A DNA stretch of 64,000 nucleotides from Desulfovibrio sp. (GTDB taxonomy: Bacteria; Desulfobacterota; Desulfovibrionia; Desulfovibrionales; Desulfovibrionaceae). A model generated the notes under the pieces. The model was not told where the DNA came from and did not search any database. It was given only the letters and a program-made list of their open reading frames with translations. The stretch covers positions 1 to 64,000 of the forward strand of contig JAISTH010000028.1 in the NCBI GenBank assembly GCA_031272715.1. The letters run 5' to 3'. Shown here piece by piece: positions 53,800 to 63,989 of this stretch (within the stretch, counting starts at the first letter, position 1; every line of letters starts with the position of its first letter). The position numbers and the translations under genes are program-made.

Positions 53800-55491
53800 C
53801 TACACGAGTAGCATTTCGTTCAGAGCCGCGCCCGACGGCACGAAGGGATAGACGTTCTCCTCACGCTCCACCCGCACGTCCACGAAGGTCGTCGCAGGGG
53901 ACGCCAGGGCCTTGGCCAGGACCGGCCGGAGCTGGTCCGCCGTCTCCACCCTGAACCCCTCGGCCCCATACGCCTCCGCCAGCTTCACGAAGTCCGGCTG
54001 GGCATCCATGTTCGTGGCGTAGTACCTGTGCTCGTAGAGGAGCTCTTGGAACTGGCGCACCATCCCCAGATACCGGTTGTTCAGGATGACGACCTTCACG
54101 GGAAGCCGATTCGCCACGGCCGTCGCCAGCTCCTGGATGTTCATCTGCAGGGATCCGTCCCCGGCGACCACCACCACCTTTCTGTCGGGGAAGGCGAGCT
54201 GGGCGCCTATGGCGGCCGGGAAGCCGTAGCCCATGGTCCCGAGCCCCCCGCTGGTGAGCAGGCTCCTGGGCGTGAGGAAGTCGTAGAACTGCGCCGTCCA
54301 CATCTGGTGCTGCCCCACGTCCGTGGCGACGATGGCGTCCCCGCCGGTCAGCTCGTTGAGCGTCCGGATGACCTGCTGGGGCTTGATGTTGCCGTTCTCG
54401 TGGAAGGTCAGGGGCCTCTCCTGCATCCATCCTTTCAGGTCGGCGATCCATTCCGCATGGCGCCCCTTCCAGTCCCGGTCGGCGTACTTCGCATCGCATA
54501 TGCCGAGTATCCCCTCCAGGGAGAGACGGCAGTCCCCCACCACGGGTATCTGCACCTGCACGTTCTTGCGTATGGACGTCGGGTCGATGTCGATGTGGAC
54601 GATCTTCGCGTTGGGGGCGAAGGCGGAGAGCTTGCCCGTCACCCGGTCGTCGAACCTCGCCCCCACGCACAGGAGCAGATCCGTCGTGTTCAGCGCGGTG
54701 TTCGCGGCGTACGAGCCGTGCATGCCCACCATCCCGAACCAGAGGTCGTCCGAGGCGGGGAAGCCCCCCAACCCCATCAGCGTCGCCGTCACGGGTATGG
54801 AGAGGCGATGGGCCAATTCCGTGAGGGCCGCGGAAGCGTTGGAGAGGATGACGCCGCCTCCGACCAGCAGCAGCGGCCGGGATGCCGCGTCCAGCGCCTC
54901 GGCGGTCTTGCGCAGCTGGTTCATGTGGGGCTTGTAGGTGGGGTTGTAGCTGCGCAGGGATATGTCTTCGGGCCAGACGAACTCGGTGACGTCCTGGATG
55001 ACGTCCTTGGGCAGATCCACAAGAACCGGGCCGGGACGTCCGGACCTGGCGAGATGGAACGCCTCCCGGATCGTCCTGGCCAGCGTGCGCACGTCCTCCA
55101 CGATGTAGTTGTGCTTCGTGCATGGCCGGGTGATGCCGATGATGTCCACCTCCTGGAAGGCGTCGTTGCCGATGAGCTTGGTGGGAACCTGCCCGGTGAG
55201 GACGACGAGGGGGATGGAGTCGCAGTTGGCCGTGGCCAGGCCCGTGACGGTGTTCGTGGCGCCGGGGCCGGATGTCACGAGGCAGACCCCCACCTTCCCG
55301 GATGCCCGGGCGTATCCGTCGGCGGCGTGGACCGCCCCCTGCTCGTGCCGCACGAGGATGTGGCGGAGTTCGGGACGCTTCGGGAGTTCGTCCAGGATGT
55401 CGGTGATGGCGCCTCCCGGGTAGCCGAAGAGGAGTTCCACGCCTTCGCGTTGGAGGGATTCGAGGAGAATCCATGCACCTGTTTGCTTCAT
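53800..55491 (-). CDS. ilvB: Acetolactate synthase large (catalytic) subunit
   Basis: A 563-residue ThDP-dependent enzyme making 2-acetolactate or 2-aceto-2-hydroxybutyrate, the first common step to valine, leucine and isoleucine. The catalytic Glu lies in VRHEQGAVHAADGYARASG; SGPGATNTVTGLATA, PTKLIGNDAFQEVD and the C-terminal ThDP motif GDGSLQMNIQELATAVANRLPVKVVILNN are intact. AGGAG precedes the ATG. It forms the ilvB-ilvN operon. I see no obvious leader-peptide attenuator upstream, though none was modelled. Confidence 0.96.
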   Translation of the reverse strand: MKQTGAWILLESLQREGVELLFGYPGGAITDILDELPKRPELRHILVRHEQGAVHAADGYARASGKVGVCLVTSGPGATNTVTGLATANCDSIPLVVLTGQVPTKLIGNDAFQEVDIIGITRPCTKHNYIVEDVRTLARTIREAFHLARSGRPGPVLVDLPKDVIQDVTEFVWPEDISLRSYNPTYKPHMNQLRKTAEALDAASRPLLLVGGGVILSNASAALTELAHRLSIPVTATLMGLGGFPASDDLWFGMVGMHGSYAANTALNTTDLLLCVGARFDDRVTGKLSAFAPNAKIVHIDIDPTSIRKNVQVQIPVVGDCRLSLEGILGICDAKYADRDWKGRHAEWIADLKGWMQERPLTFHENGNIKPQQVIRTLNELTGGDAIVATDVGQHQMWTAQFYDFLTPRSLLTSGGLGTMGYGFPAAIGAQLAFPDRKVVVVAGDGSLQMNIQELATAVANRLPVKVVILNNRYLGMVRQFQELLYEHRYYATNMDAQPDFVKLAEAYGAEGFRVETADQLRPVLAKALASPATTFVDVRVEREENVYPFVPSGAALNEMLLV

Positions 55492-57127
55492 CGTTTACGC
55501 TCCTGTTGTTCCTGTACGTGGGATTTTGGGTCCGTTCCCTGGCGGGGCCGCGAAAGGCCCGGTGCCCATCAGGTTCCCAAACCGGTTCTTGCGGGCGCGA
55601 CGTCCCTCGTCGCGCCATGGATGTGTCCGCATCTTTCCCGTTGCATGTCCGGAAGCCGCGATGCCCTTTGGCGCCCCTGCCCCCTGGCGATACACGGCCG
55701 TGACGGCCGGGATGGGAGGGACGGGACGGGATTGTCCCATCCCGGCGCATGCCGCCGTTCCCGCTGCAGACACAGGTACGGCGGTGGGGCGGGATCGACG
55801 GAGATGTGGGCGTCGGTTCCGGGGGATCGGCCGGCATCAGGCGTGCATGGCAACCAGGGTGAGGGGCGATCTCCGATGCGTCGGGGCGGTTCGGTGCGCA
55901 GACGCATCCCGGAGGCGCGGACGTATCTCGAAGGCGGCACGGCCACTTCGACGGGGCGAAGGATCGTGAACGGCTTCCGGTGGCGGACGACCTGCAACTG
56001 CACCATCCGTGGGCATCCGCTCAAAACTATGCCATGGACGCAAAAAATGCAAGACGCAAGGGAAGTTGCGCTCAGGCGCCTGCATTTGGCACGCTTCGCG
56101 TGCCCGATGATGCCGGCCATTGGGGCCGTCCGGACAAGGACGGTCGCGGGGCGCTCCGGCCCCTATGCAAGTCCGCGGCGATCGATGCCAAGGCGGGGAG
56201 AGAGCGTGGCGCCGACCCCGAAATCGGGAGCGGACGGTTCCCTCGGGAGTGGACAGTTCCTTCCGTGACGCCGGGGCAGGGGAGACGGGGCGGGATCCGG
56301 GCTCGCTCGCCGGGATCATCGTCCTTTGCCAGATGTGGCCGTTCCGCTCCCGGGTTGCCCCCGGACTCGAAGAAACGGTCCCAGAAACCATCGTCCCCAT
56401 GCGAGGCGACCGCTCCGCCCCTTGCCGACAAGGCCATGGCAGGCATCTTCCCCGGTTCCCGGGAACGTGGCCTGCCAAGACCGGAAAGGCCCCCTGTGAC
56501 GGCATCAACAAAGAAGCCTTGGGCATCTTCCGGCGCCAGTGGCGACCGCATCACCCACACCATCAAACGGGACGCCACGGCAGTGGAGACATCCCAGGCA
56601 ACCCACCACGGCGGTTGCGGCCGTACAACGGCGATGGGGGTGTTTCCATGGGGGGATTCGGGCCGGGGGATGGGGGCTTTCGAGGGAGGGCGATGCAGAA
56701 AAATAGAGAGCAGAGGGTCTTGCCCTTACCATCGGCTTGCCGTATGGATGTCCTGCATGGCAGAGGAGGGCATCCGCCATGGCGTGGCAGGAGATGGCGA
56801 AGAACTTGCGAATTTTCTGCCTGCTTGGCATCATCGAGCCATGTTCCGTGTCTTGACAGATCCTTCGGGCGTCTTATCAATGTCATTAGGTGCACTAATT
56901 TCTGTCTCAGGCTGGATTCCTATGATTGATTTTAGGAAGTGAAAATATGAGTTTGTTTCGGTCTTGTCGGCAATTTTTGTCGAAAATATGAGTTAATTAT
57001 TCATGCGAAAATTGTTTAACAACTATGAAATGTAGGTGGTTTGAACACTATGTGTTCTAAATTCGTTGTTGTCTCGGTACAGTTTTTTGTATCTAAAATT
57101 TAACGAAATAATGGAGAAATTTGCGTT
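55492..57127. other. Long intergenic region upstream of ilvB
   Basis: GC-rich DNA without supported genes to about 56830, then an AT-rich stretch (56930-57127) ahead of the ATPase gene. ORFs here are overlapping shadows. The ilvB promoter must lie within the first few hundred bases. Confidence 0.5.
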
Positions 57128-58857
57128 ATGGCGACCTTACAATCAATAAAGACAGATACTTACGACTTTGCGGTGATCCGCAAGAGTGATTCTCTCTATA
57201 TAGATAAAACTCAATATCTCGTAAAGCTATTCAAGCAGAATACGCGTGTGTTCTTTTCCAGACCACGAAGATTCGGGAAATCACTCATGCTGGCCGTGTT
57301 CGAAAATCTTTATCTCGGGAAAAGAGATCTGTTCAAAGGCCTTGCAATCGAGAAGCAACTTGATGAACCGATCTTCCAGCCCCATCCAGTGATTTTTCTG
57401 GATATGTCAGGTCTACCCACTGAAGATGGGATAGAAATATTTGATGCCAGTTTAATCAAAAAAGTTGTTGCCATTGCGAAGTCTTATAATGTTTCCGTTG
57501 ACACTTTATCTTCTGCATGCGCATTTAGCGATTTAATGTCTATGGTTGCGAACAAATATGCAAAACCAGTGATTCTAATTGATGAGTACGATTGTCCTCT
57601 TGTTGATACCTACGATGATGTGACTATCAAGAGAAAATACGTAAATTGCTTCGCAGTTTCTATAGACAGATAAAAGTATGCGATCAATTCGTCCATATAG
57701 CATACATAACAGACATCAGCAAGTTTTCTGGAGCTGGCGTTTTCTCTGTGGCGAATAATATTCGTGACTGCTCAATGAATCCAGTATATAGTACTATGTT
57801 TGGGTTTACACATGAAGAGATTGGCAATAGGCTTACACCATATGTATCAAAAATTGCAAAATCAATGAAAATTGAGGTCAATACTCTCCTCGCAAAAATG
57901 AATGAATATTATGATGGCTACGCTTTCGGCAGTGAGAAGACTGTCTATAATCCGATCTCAGTTCTATCCTTTCTTGTAGACAAAGCCTTTGATGACTACT
58001 GGATACAAACCGGAGATCAACATTTTATAGCAGAATATATGGCATCAAAGGACATAAACATTGAGGATTTTGACAGGTCTACATTTAAAGTACGTAAAAA
58101 GGACATCGAGTCACCTGGAGAAATCACGAATAACCTCGCTCCCACCCTTTACCTCTATCAGGCTGGTTACCTTACGCCTAGAAAACAAAAGTCTACAGGA
58201 ACATATTATCTTTCATATCCCAATTTTGAAGTTCGCATTGCAATGCATCGTCTAATTAACTTTGATTTCTTTGAATCTGAAGAAGAAAGAGAATCTGTCG
58301 TAAATAGTCTTGAACGTTCTCTTGTAAAAGATGACTATGTTGGCATTCTTGCCACGCTTAACCGTATCTTCTCAGGAGAAAAAACTGAACAATATCGAGG
58401 CATTAATTCTGGTAAAGAATCAGAACGGGAAGCTGCTTACAAGAGTATTATGACTACTTATTTAAGAGTTGAAAAATTTCAAACTGATGTCGATATCCCC
58501 AGCAGGATCGGCCAATCAGATATCGTCATAAAATTGCCAAAGAAGACCTTTGTCTTTGAGCTCAAAGTTGCTAAAAGTGGAACGCCATACAATATAAATA
58601 AAAAACTTAAAGATGCTGTCGACCAGATGGTCGGCAAGGATTATCTTGGAGCCTACAAGAACGCCATCCCTATCAGCTTATCGATAGACGGCACACGCCG
58701 TTGCATTGCCTTGGCTGCCGTGGGCAAGAATGTGTATAAATTAGTCCTGCAGAAACATGACACTGTGCCACCAACATTTGAGCTACTGAGTGAGGATCTT
58801 GAAATTTTCCTCGCAAACATATCAGCAGAAATCGCTAGGAAGAAACGAAAGAAATAG
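57128..58857 (+). pseudogene. AAA-ATPase-like / PD-(D/E)XK nuclease gene split by a frameshift
   Basis: Two ORFs (57128-57673 and 57646-58857) join to give one protein of about 575 residues of the AAA-ATPase_like plus PDDEXK_9 type. The first has YIDKTQYLVKLF, the P-loop variant FFSRPRRFGKSLML and ILIDEYDCPLVD. At about 57645 the frame shifts by one base; the second resumes with LRSFYRQIK, AYITDISKFSG, NEYYDGYAF, YQAGYLTPR and the nuclease block GQSDIVIKLPKKTFVFELKVA. All expected motifs are present, so only a single indel breaks the gene; a sequencing error is possible. AT-rich. A terminator follows. Confidence 0.85.
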
Positions 58858-58870
58858 AGAGTGAATGACC

Positions 58871-58901
58871 AAAGGCGTCCAATCGGACGCCTTTCTTTTT
58901 T
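58871..58901 (+). terminator. Rho-independent terminator after the AAA/PD-(D/E)XK gene
   Basis: aaaggcgtcc (58871-58880), loop aatc, ggacgccttt (58885-58894), followed by CTTTTTT. A textbook terminator 14 bases after the stop codon. Confidence 0.92.
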
Positions 58902-60080
58902 CCTGCTGCCTGCCAAGCGCACATGATATCCGCACTGCGTAGAAAACTCGGAATCCGGCGGGTCACTCGCAAAAAAATGTGCCAAGGTTGGGCGGATTCG
59001 CGCCCTGGATGACTGTTGGCGTCCGGCATGCCACGGAAGCCTCGGCGCCGACAGGGCGGATCCCAGGGCACTGGAGCGTCGGGATGCTCGCCAATGGAAC
59101 CATCTCGCTGGCGGGTTGTTGGAGCCACACTGCAGGTGGCCTGATGGAGCCACCCCGGAGGCACCTGAAGGAGCCACCCTGCAGGTGGGCCGTTGGAGCC
59201 ACGACAAGGTGGAATCTCTGCACCGGACTGGTTCCATCATGGGCAAGAAGAGCGTGAGGTAGACAGGTGCCAGTCCAGCACCACGGGGCCGTAGTCCTCA
59301 GAGCGGCCGCAAGGAGTCCCTGCCGGCCGGACACGAGGGGCACGTCCAGGATGGTTGCGGCAGGCCGGCGCCCTCAACTTTGGACTCCAGCAGACCAAAG
59401 GATCTGCCCGGGACATGGCCGTGGCGGGGGTTTCCACGAAGCGGACCGGTTTCCTGGAGAGTCCCGTGGTCGTGCCGAGGCCCCCTTACCACGTGCCGAC
59501 CATCCAACGGGAACCGACCTTCATCCACATCGCACCCATCTGCCGGAACTGTCGGGCCCGTCCCGGTTCCTGTTCCACGACATGCCGCCGCTGGGGACGG
59601 CCATCCACAACTGGAGGCGCTCCATCCATCGGGTTCTGGAGAAGGACGCTGGACATCGGCCCCTTGGTTCACTTCCTGGACATGGAGAGAGTCGATCCGG
59701 AGCGGTTCGGCACCAACGGCCTACTTTTTGCGATGGAGGGCGAGTCCTCCATCGTGGATACTCCTCCGCCTGCCCCCCGGCGAGGCTTCGCCGTGGGCGA
59801 AGTCCCGATGCTGGATGCGCCCCGCCACGTTGCAAGGTCCTGCCCGATGGAGAAGTGCACCCCTGTGCGATGTTGGGACGCCGGGGGCGCCTTCGCCCGC
59901 GGCGGGATGCGCTGCGAACGTCCCCCATGGATGTGCCAGGAACAGGTGGTTTGGGGGTCGCCGGAGGCATCGTTTTGAAAAGGCAGGGGGTGGAAAATAA
60001 ATTAACACGCATGGGCAATCGCCCGGAAAGCTAGGCCCCAGGCCGCTCGGAGGCGGGTATGTGGGGCGGTGCCGTCCCCT
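58902..60080. other. Intergenic region before the porin remnant
   Basis: GC-rich, no supported gene. It has a 25-bp repeat at 59121-59212. Several mid-sized ORFs (for example 59355-59978) overlap on both strands and show no family features. Confidence 0.5.
59121..59212. repeat. About 25-bp tandem repeat, four diverged copies
   Basis: GGAGCCAC recurs at 59121, 59146, 59170 and 59195, with a TGCAGGTGG-like second half in copies 1 and 3. The first three units are imperfect palindromes around TGCAGG/GGAGGC. Confidence 0.65.
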
Positions 60081-60275
60081 CTATGCGGCTTTCAAAGCCA
60101 AGAGCGAATGGAACGTATCATTCGATCTCAGGCAGAATGGAAATTTCAGCAGTCACGTAACAGGTCGTGGTAAAGGAGGTGAAGATCAATTTGAGGTCAA
60201 ATAACTTTTCAGGACGGATTTTGAGGCCGTGGCTTCTGAAGCGTTGTCAGGCCACTCAAATTTGAAGTTGGACGA
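60081..60275 (+). pseudogene. Remnant of a homotrimeric-porin gene (mature N-terminus)
   Basis: In one frame from 60085 the sequence reads AAFKAKSEWNVSFDLRQNGNFSSH..., then GGEDQFEVK, a stop, and FEAVASEALSG. These are the landmarks of the porin at 60446-62011 (AFKAKGEW.MVFDYGQNGQF, GDEFEAGQRVRLQLDAVASEALSG) but on the opposite strand. About 60 residues remain with a stop and deletions. Homology begins exactly at the mature N-terminus; nothing upstream resembles a signal peptide. Confidence 0.8.
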
Positions 60276-60401
60276 CTTTACTGGGTGAATGGGCAAATAT
60301 ATAGCAATATTAAGAACATTGTGAGTAACATAAAGCAGTTTGACAATTGAACACAAATAATTTCATGGCTTTTAAGATCAGTTATTATTGTGCACAAAAG
60401 A

Positions 60402-60422
60402 AGAGGGGCCTAAGGCCCCTCT
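60402..60422 (-). terminator. Terminator of the porin gene
   Basis: agaggggcc (60402-60410), loop TAA, ggcccctct (60414-60422); on the minus strand the stem is followed by TCTTTTGTG. It lies 24 bases past the porin stop. Confidence 0.85.
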
Positions 60423-60445
60423 CTACATACAGATAATTTTATGAA

Positions 60446-62011
60446 TTAGAATGAATAAACGAAGCTCAAATTGATGTTCCAAGGATCGCGCACTTCATCA
60501 TTCTTCCCATTCATCTTGGACTTACCCCAAACTGAATCTGAATGGTCTAGCCATGTAGCGATATAGGCACCTTCAAAATAGATTTGGAAATTCTCGTACA
60601 TTTGATAGACATTACGCAAACCAATTTCAAGGGCGTGGTCAAGTGTTGTCATATATAATGGGTCAAACCCATAGTCTGTACGATTAGGAAGCCCATTGGG
60701 TTTCCTTACGCTATCTTTGCCCCAGTTACTACTAGAAATTTTCTTTGCCATAGCTGGACTATTGGTTCCGCCCATCAAATTTATCCATAAGGTATGCTTT
60801 AGATCCTCAACAAAACTTACGTCCTTTAGGCGAACCCCAATGCCCCATGTCCCGGTCATGTTGTAGCTAAGAACACCCTCGCGGCTATGCCACCACGGCG
60901 CACCATTCATTGCAAAATCAGAGAAGCCATTATTTGTGTTATCTGTTGAAACACTGGGCATACGCTCTGAACCATTAGATGGGGCTGAATCATCACCAGA
61001 ACCATACCATCCATAAATGCCAGGAATACCCCAATCTAATTTGTATTCAAACAAGAGAGATGCTAGCCAACCTTGACGATTTAGCCTGCCATCGTCTGGC
61101 CACACGACAGAACCGTAATTAATATCCCAAGCGATCCGGAATGGATCAAGAGCAGTCACATCACCAGTAAGTCCAAACCACCATGCATTTCCGTATGATG
61201 TAAGCCGTCTACCTCCCTCACCATCATTTGCAGCAGTGCCATCTTTATGACGAGCTCCACCAGCTGGGAACATCCCTGCCGAAATCCATCTCTTAGATGT
61301 TCCCCAATCCGCCAACTCACTAGGTATTCCTCCGTCACTTGTTGTCTTACTCCAGAAATTTGGCCCTAATGCAGCATACATGGCCCAAGGTGTCACCTTA
61401 ATTCCATCGAATGATAATGGAAGTACTAAAGAAAATGCGTCAACATTATCTAGAAAGCCACCACGATTTTGGTAATGTGTAGTTGAGTCTGGAGCATAAT
61501 TATCGTTATAAGGCCGAGCCCAAATTGCACTCAGGCTAACGTTGTCATTAAACTTATATGATGCTACAATGCCAGCAACATCATCATTAAATACCATAGA
61601 TTGTGTCGTGAAGCTAGGCAATGCCATCCCTTGAAGGCCCATTCGAATTTTAAGGTCTGTCTGTGGAACTACCCAATCTATGAATGCTCTACGTAATTTT
61701 ATTGTATCAACTTGATCTGCTCCAAGTGCCGTACCACCGCTGCCACCTGTAGCTGCCTTCCCCCACTTATGTCCACCGATTTCAAAAAAAACTTCACCTG
61801 AGAGTGCCTCTGACGCTACAGCGTCTAACTGCAAACGCACACGTTGACCAGCCTCAAATTCATCTCCATCTCCAAACCCAGAACCAGTGCGACCATTGCC
61901 GCCGGTGAACTGCCCATTCTGCCCGTAATCGAAGACCATTATCCACTCGCCCTTGGCTTTGAAAGCAAATTTGTCTGAGATGGGGGTGCAAGTGACGATA
62001 TCCCATCGCAT
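60446..62011 (-). CDS. Homotrimeric outer membrane porin lacking its signal peptide
   Basis: A 521-residue ORF of the Desulfovibrio-type outer membrane homotrimeric porin family. FKAKGEW, GQRVRLQLDAVASEALSGEVFFEIGGHKWGK, KLRRAFIDWVVPQTDLKIRMGLQGMALP and a C-terminal beta-strand end NINLSFVYSF with terminal Phe are as expected. But the start is MRWDIVTCTPISDKFAFKAKGEW: the usual hydrophobic signal peptide before the mature FKAKGEW is missing and a short unrelated stretch replaces it. Without export the protein could not reach the outer membrane. The gene is either a 5'-truncated, silent copy or was displaced by recombination. AT-rich relative to the flanks. Confidence 0.8.
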   Translation of the reverse strand: MRWDIVTCTPISDKFAFKAKGEWIMVFDYGQNGQFTGGNGRTGSGFGDGDEFEAGQRVRLQLDAVASEALSGEVFFEIGGHKWGKAATGGSGGTALGADQVDTIKLRRAFIDWVVPQTDLKIRMGLQGMALPSFTTQSMVFNDDVAGIVASYKFNDNVSLSAIWARPYNDNYAPDSTTHYQNRGGFLDNVDAFSLVLPLSFDGIKVTPWAMYAALGPNFWSKTTSDGGIPSELADWGTSKRWISAGMFPAGGARHKDGTAANDGEGGRRLTSYGNAWWFGLTGDVTALDPFRIAWDINYGSVVWPDDGRLNRQGWLASLLFEYKLDWGIPGIYGWYGSGDDSAPSNGSERMPSVSTDNTNNGFSDFAMNGAPWWHSREGVLSYNMTGTWGIGVRLKDVSFVEDLKHTLWINLMGGTNSPAMAKKISSSNWGKDSVRKPNGLPNRTDYGFDPLYMTTLDHALEIGLRNVYQMYENFQIYFEGAYIATWLDHSDSVWGKSKMNGKNDEVRDPWNINLSFVYSF

Positions 62012-62080
62012 TTATGAAGTATGAGGCCACTAATAGATCGGCAAGAGGCGATTGAACTGATCTGCGATATCTAATAGAGA

Positions 62081-62884
62081 TTACTTGACCGCGGCAACTA
62101 TAGCATCAGCCGATGCCTGAGGCAGCACCTTTCCGTCAACTATGATGGCTGGTAGTTTCTTCACGCCATAGTATGCTGCAATCTGGACGGCTTGATACAT
62201 GTTCACGTTGCCAGCATCGTAGCAATACCTGCTCAGGGTCACCTCGTCCATCTCGCGCACCGGCGGGACGAGTTTGTTCATGTAGTCAAAGATCATGGGG
62301 TAGTCCGTTTGCGATGCCACGGCGTCAAACTCCATCTCGAACGGGATCGCCGCCCCCCGGAGGCGCTTCTGGTCCGCCTTGATCGTGTCCCATCGGGCGA
62401 GGGCCCAGGTGAGGTAGTCCATCCCTCGCCCTTTGCGGGAGTAGCTGAGCCATATGGCGAAGCCCATGAGATCAGTCCCGTACTTCTCGGCGCTGTTGCC
62501 GAAGACGGCGATCTTGGCCTTGGAGGGAGAAACGGTCCGACTGGCCTGCACTACGGCATCCCATACGTTGTGGGTGATGGGGTTGGCGAAGTCCAGCAGG
62601 ACGAGGATCTCATGGGGGGCCATCGGTTCGCCGAAGATCACGGGGTACAGTTCTTCACGCCAATGGGGGCGGTGGCCCGCCTCCCCTTCGATGCGCTGGG
62701 CCGAGCTGCCCATCTGCTGCAGCATGGCCGCCCCTTCTCCGGACGTGTCCCGTGCGTTGGGGAGTGTCTTTCGCACATAGGGGTTGAAGGCATTCGCATC
62801 ACCCTCGGACGCTGCCGGTTGGGGAAGGGTTAGGCCGGACAGCAAGAGAATCCCTAGGCAAAGTGTCAACGGCAGGCCACGCAT
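62081..62884 (-). CDS. Periplasmic DsbA/DsbG-like thioredoxin-fold protein without CxxC
   Basis: A 267-residue protein with a signal peptide (LTLCLGILLLSGLTLPQPAAS). Residues about 95-265 have the thioredoxin/DsbA layout: the strand EILVLLDFANPITHNVW where the CxxC would be expected, a helical insert (GFAIWLSYSRKGRGMDYLTWALARW), and the cis-proline loop KLPAIIVDGKVL. The redox CxxC is absent (ANPITH) and only one cysteine occurs in the mature part (SRYCYDAG), so it cannot be a normal thiol oxidase or isomerase; a binding or chaperone role is possible. It lies 69 bases upstream of the truncated porin on the same strand. Confidence 0.75.
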   Translation of the reverse strand: MRGLPLTLCLGILLLSGLTLPQPAASEGDANAFNPYVRKTLPNARDTSGEGAAMLQQMGSSAQRIEGEAGHRPHWREELYPVIFGEPMAPHEILVLLDFANPITHNVWDAVVQASRTVSPSKAKIAVFGNSAEKYGTDLMGFAIWLSYSRKGRGMDYLTWALARWDTIKADQKRLRGAAIPFEMEFDAVASQTDYPMIFDYMNKLVPPVREMDEVTLSRYCYDAGNVNMYQAVQIAAYYGVKKLPAIIVDGKVLPQASADAIVAAVK

Positions 62885-63395
62885 ATTCGTCGTCCCCTAC
62901 ATTCTGCATTGTGACACCCGCAGCAAGGGTGCCTTGGTGGAGTTTGGCCCCTGGTGTCTGGCGTCCCCCTGAATGCGCTCTGGACTGACGCCCAAGCACT
63001 CGGCGACACCGGCCGACTGCCGTGCGAGAACACCGTGGCGGCATGGATGCCAGCGCATCGGAGTGAATGCCTCAGGGCGGCGCAGGTCATGAGGAACCGG
63101 ACAATATCAGTCAGCGTACACGAAACGGCAGGGCAGGGCAACATCAAGTCTGCAATTGCTGGACGTGGCCCGGTTGGCCGACTTTAAAGTGATTTGTCGA
63201 TGGGGTGTCTCGTCAGTCGTGTGCCGACTCCACGAGGATGGCATGGTTGTCACGACTCGATTAACTTCCACGCCCAGAATAAGCCCACGCAGGCAGAATT
63301 GATGGTCCTCGGGAGCGTCGTCATAAAGAAGTCCGTTTTTGCTGACGGTGCCACCTGCCTTGCCCGCCTCTTGGCCTTTGGCCGTGCCTGCGGAT

Positions 63396-63720
63396 GGCTC
63401 ATGAACGTGCTGACGGCCGGCCCTGGACATGCCTGCCCGCGGCCCCTGGCCGTGCCTGCGGGTGGTTCCAAGCCGTGCTTGCGGATGGCTCATGAACGTG
63501 CTGACGGCCGGCCCCTGGACATGTCTGCCCGTGGCCCCTGGCCGTGCCTGCGGGTGGTTCCAAGCCGTGCTTGCGGATGGCTCCTGAACGTGCTGACGGC
63601 CGGCCCCTGGACATGCCTGCCCGTGGCCCCTAGCCGTGCCTGCGGATGGCTCCAAGCCGTGCTTGCGGATGGCTCCTGAACGTGTTGACGGCCGGCCCCT
63701 GGCCGTGCCTGCGGATGGCT
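63396..63720. repeat. About 92-bp tandem repeat with smaller internal repeats
   Basis: GGCTC(A/C)TGAACGTGCTGACGG recurs at 63396, 63487, 63579 and 63671 (periods 91, 92, 92). Each unit also holds several copies of a shorter element of about 23 bases, GCCGTGC(C/T)TGCGG(A/G)TGG, and a GGACATG(C/T)CTGCCCG segment. Four units, the last truncated. Confidence 0.85.
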
Positions 63721-63958
63721 CATGGACATGCCGACGGTTGCCCCCTGGCTTGTCCGCCGAGTGGCCCACTGCCGTGGCCCCGGGTGGTTCCTGAACGTGC
63801 GCAAAGGCGGCTCCAGAACCTTCGATCCGGGACTCTCGGGCAAGCCGACCAGTTCGGCCTTATCACCAAAAAATCTTAAAGTTCTGTCATAATTGCTCAA
63901 AAAAACTATCGCCGAAACTTTCTTCTTCTGTTATATTTAACACTTCAAGACATTGGAC

Positions 63959-63989
63959 GACCCCATTCCAATTTTTTTGAATTGGGGTC
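63959..63989. terminator. Hairpin near the right window edge
   Basis: gacccca (63959-63965) pairs with tggggtc (63983-63989), and the loop contains a run of seven T with flanking TTC/GAA pairs. It may terminate a gene beyond the edge. Weak evidence. Confidence 0.3.

Noticed and set aside
60000-60085. Hidden signal peptide upstream of the porin remnant
   Set aside because: In-frame translation before AAFKAK gives GGGYVGRCRPLYA, which is not hydrophobic and lacks a start and ribosome binding site.
63107-63769. 220-codon minus-strand ORF over the 92-bp repeat
   Set aside because: It mostly translates the repeat, begins without a ribosome binding site and has no family features.
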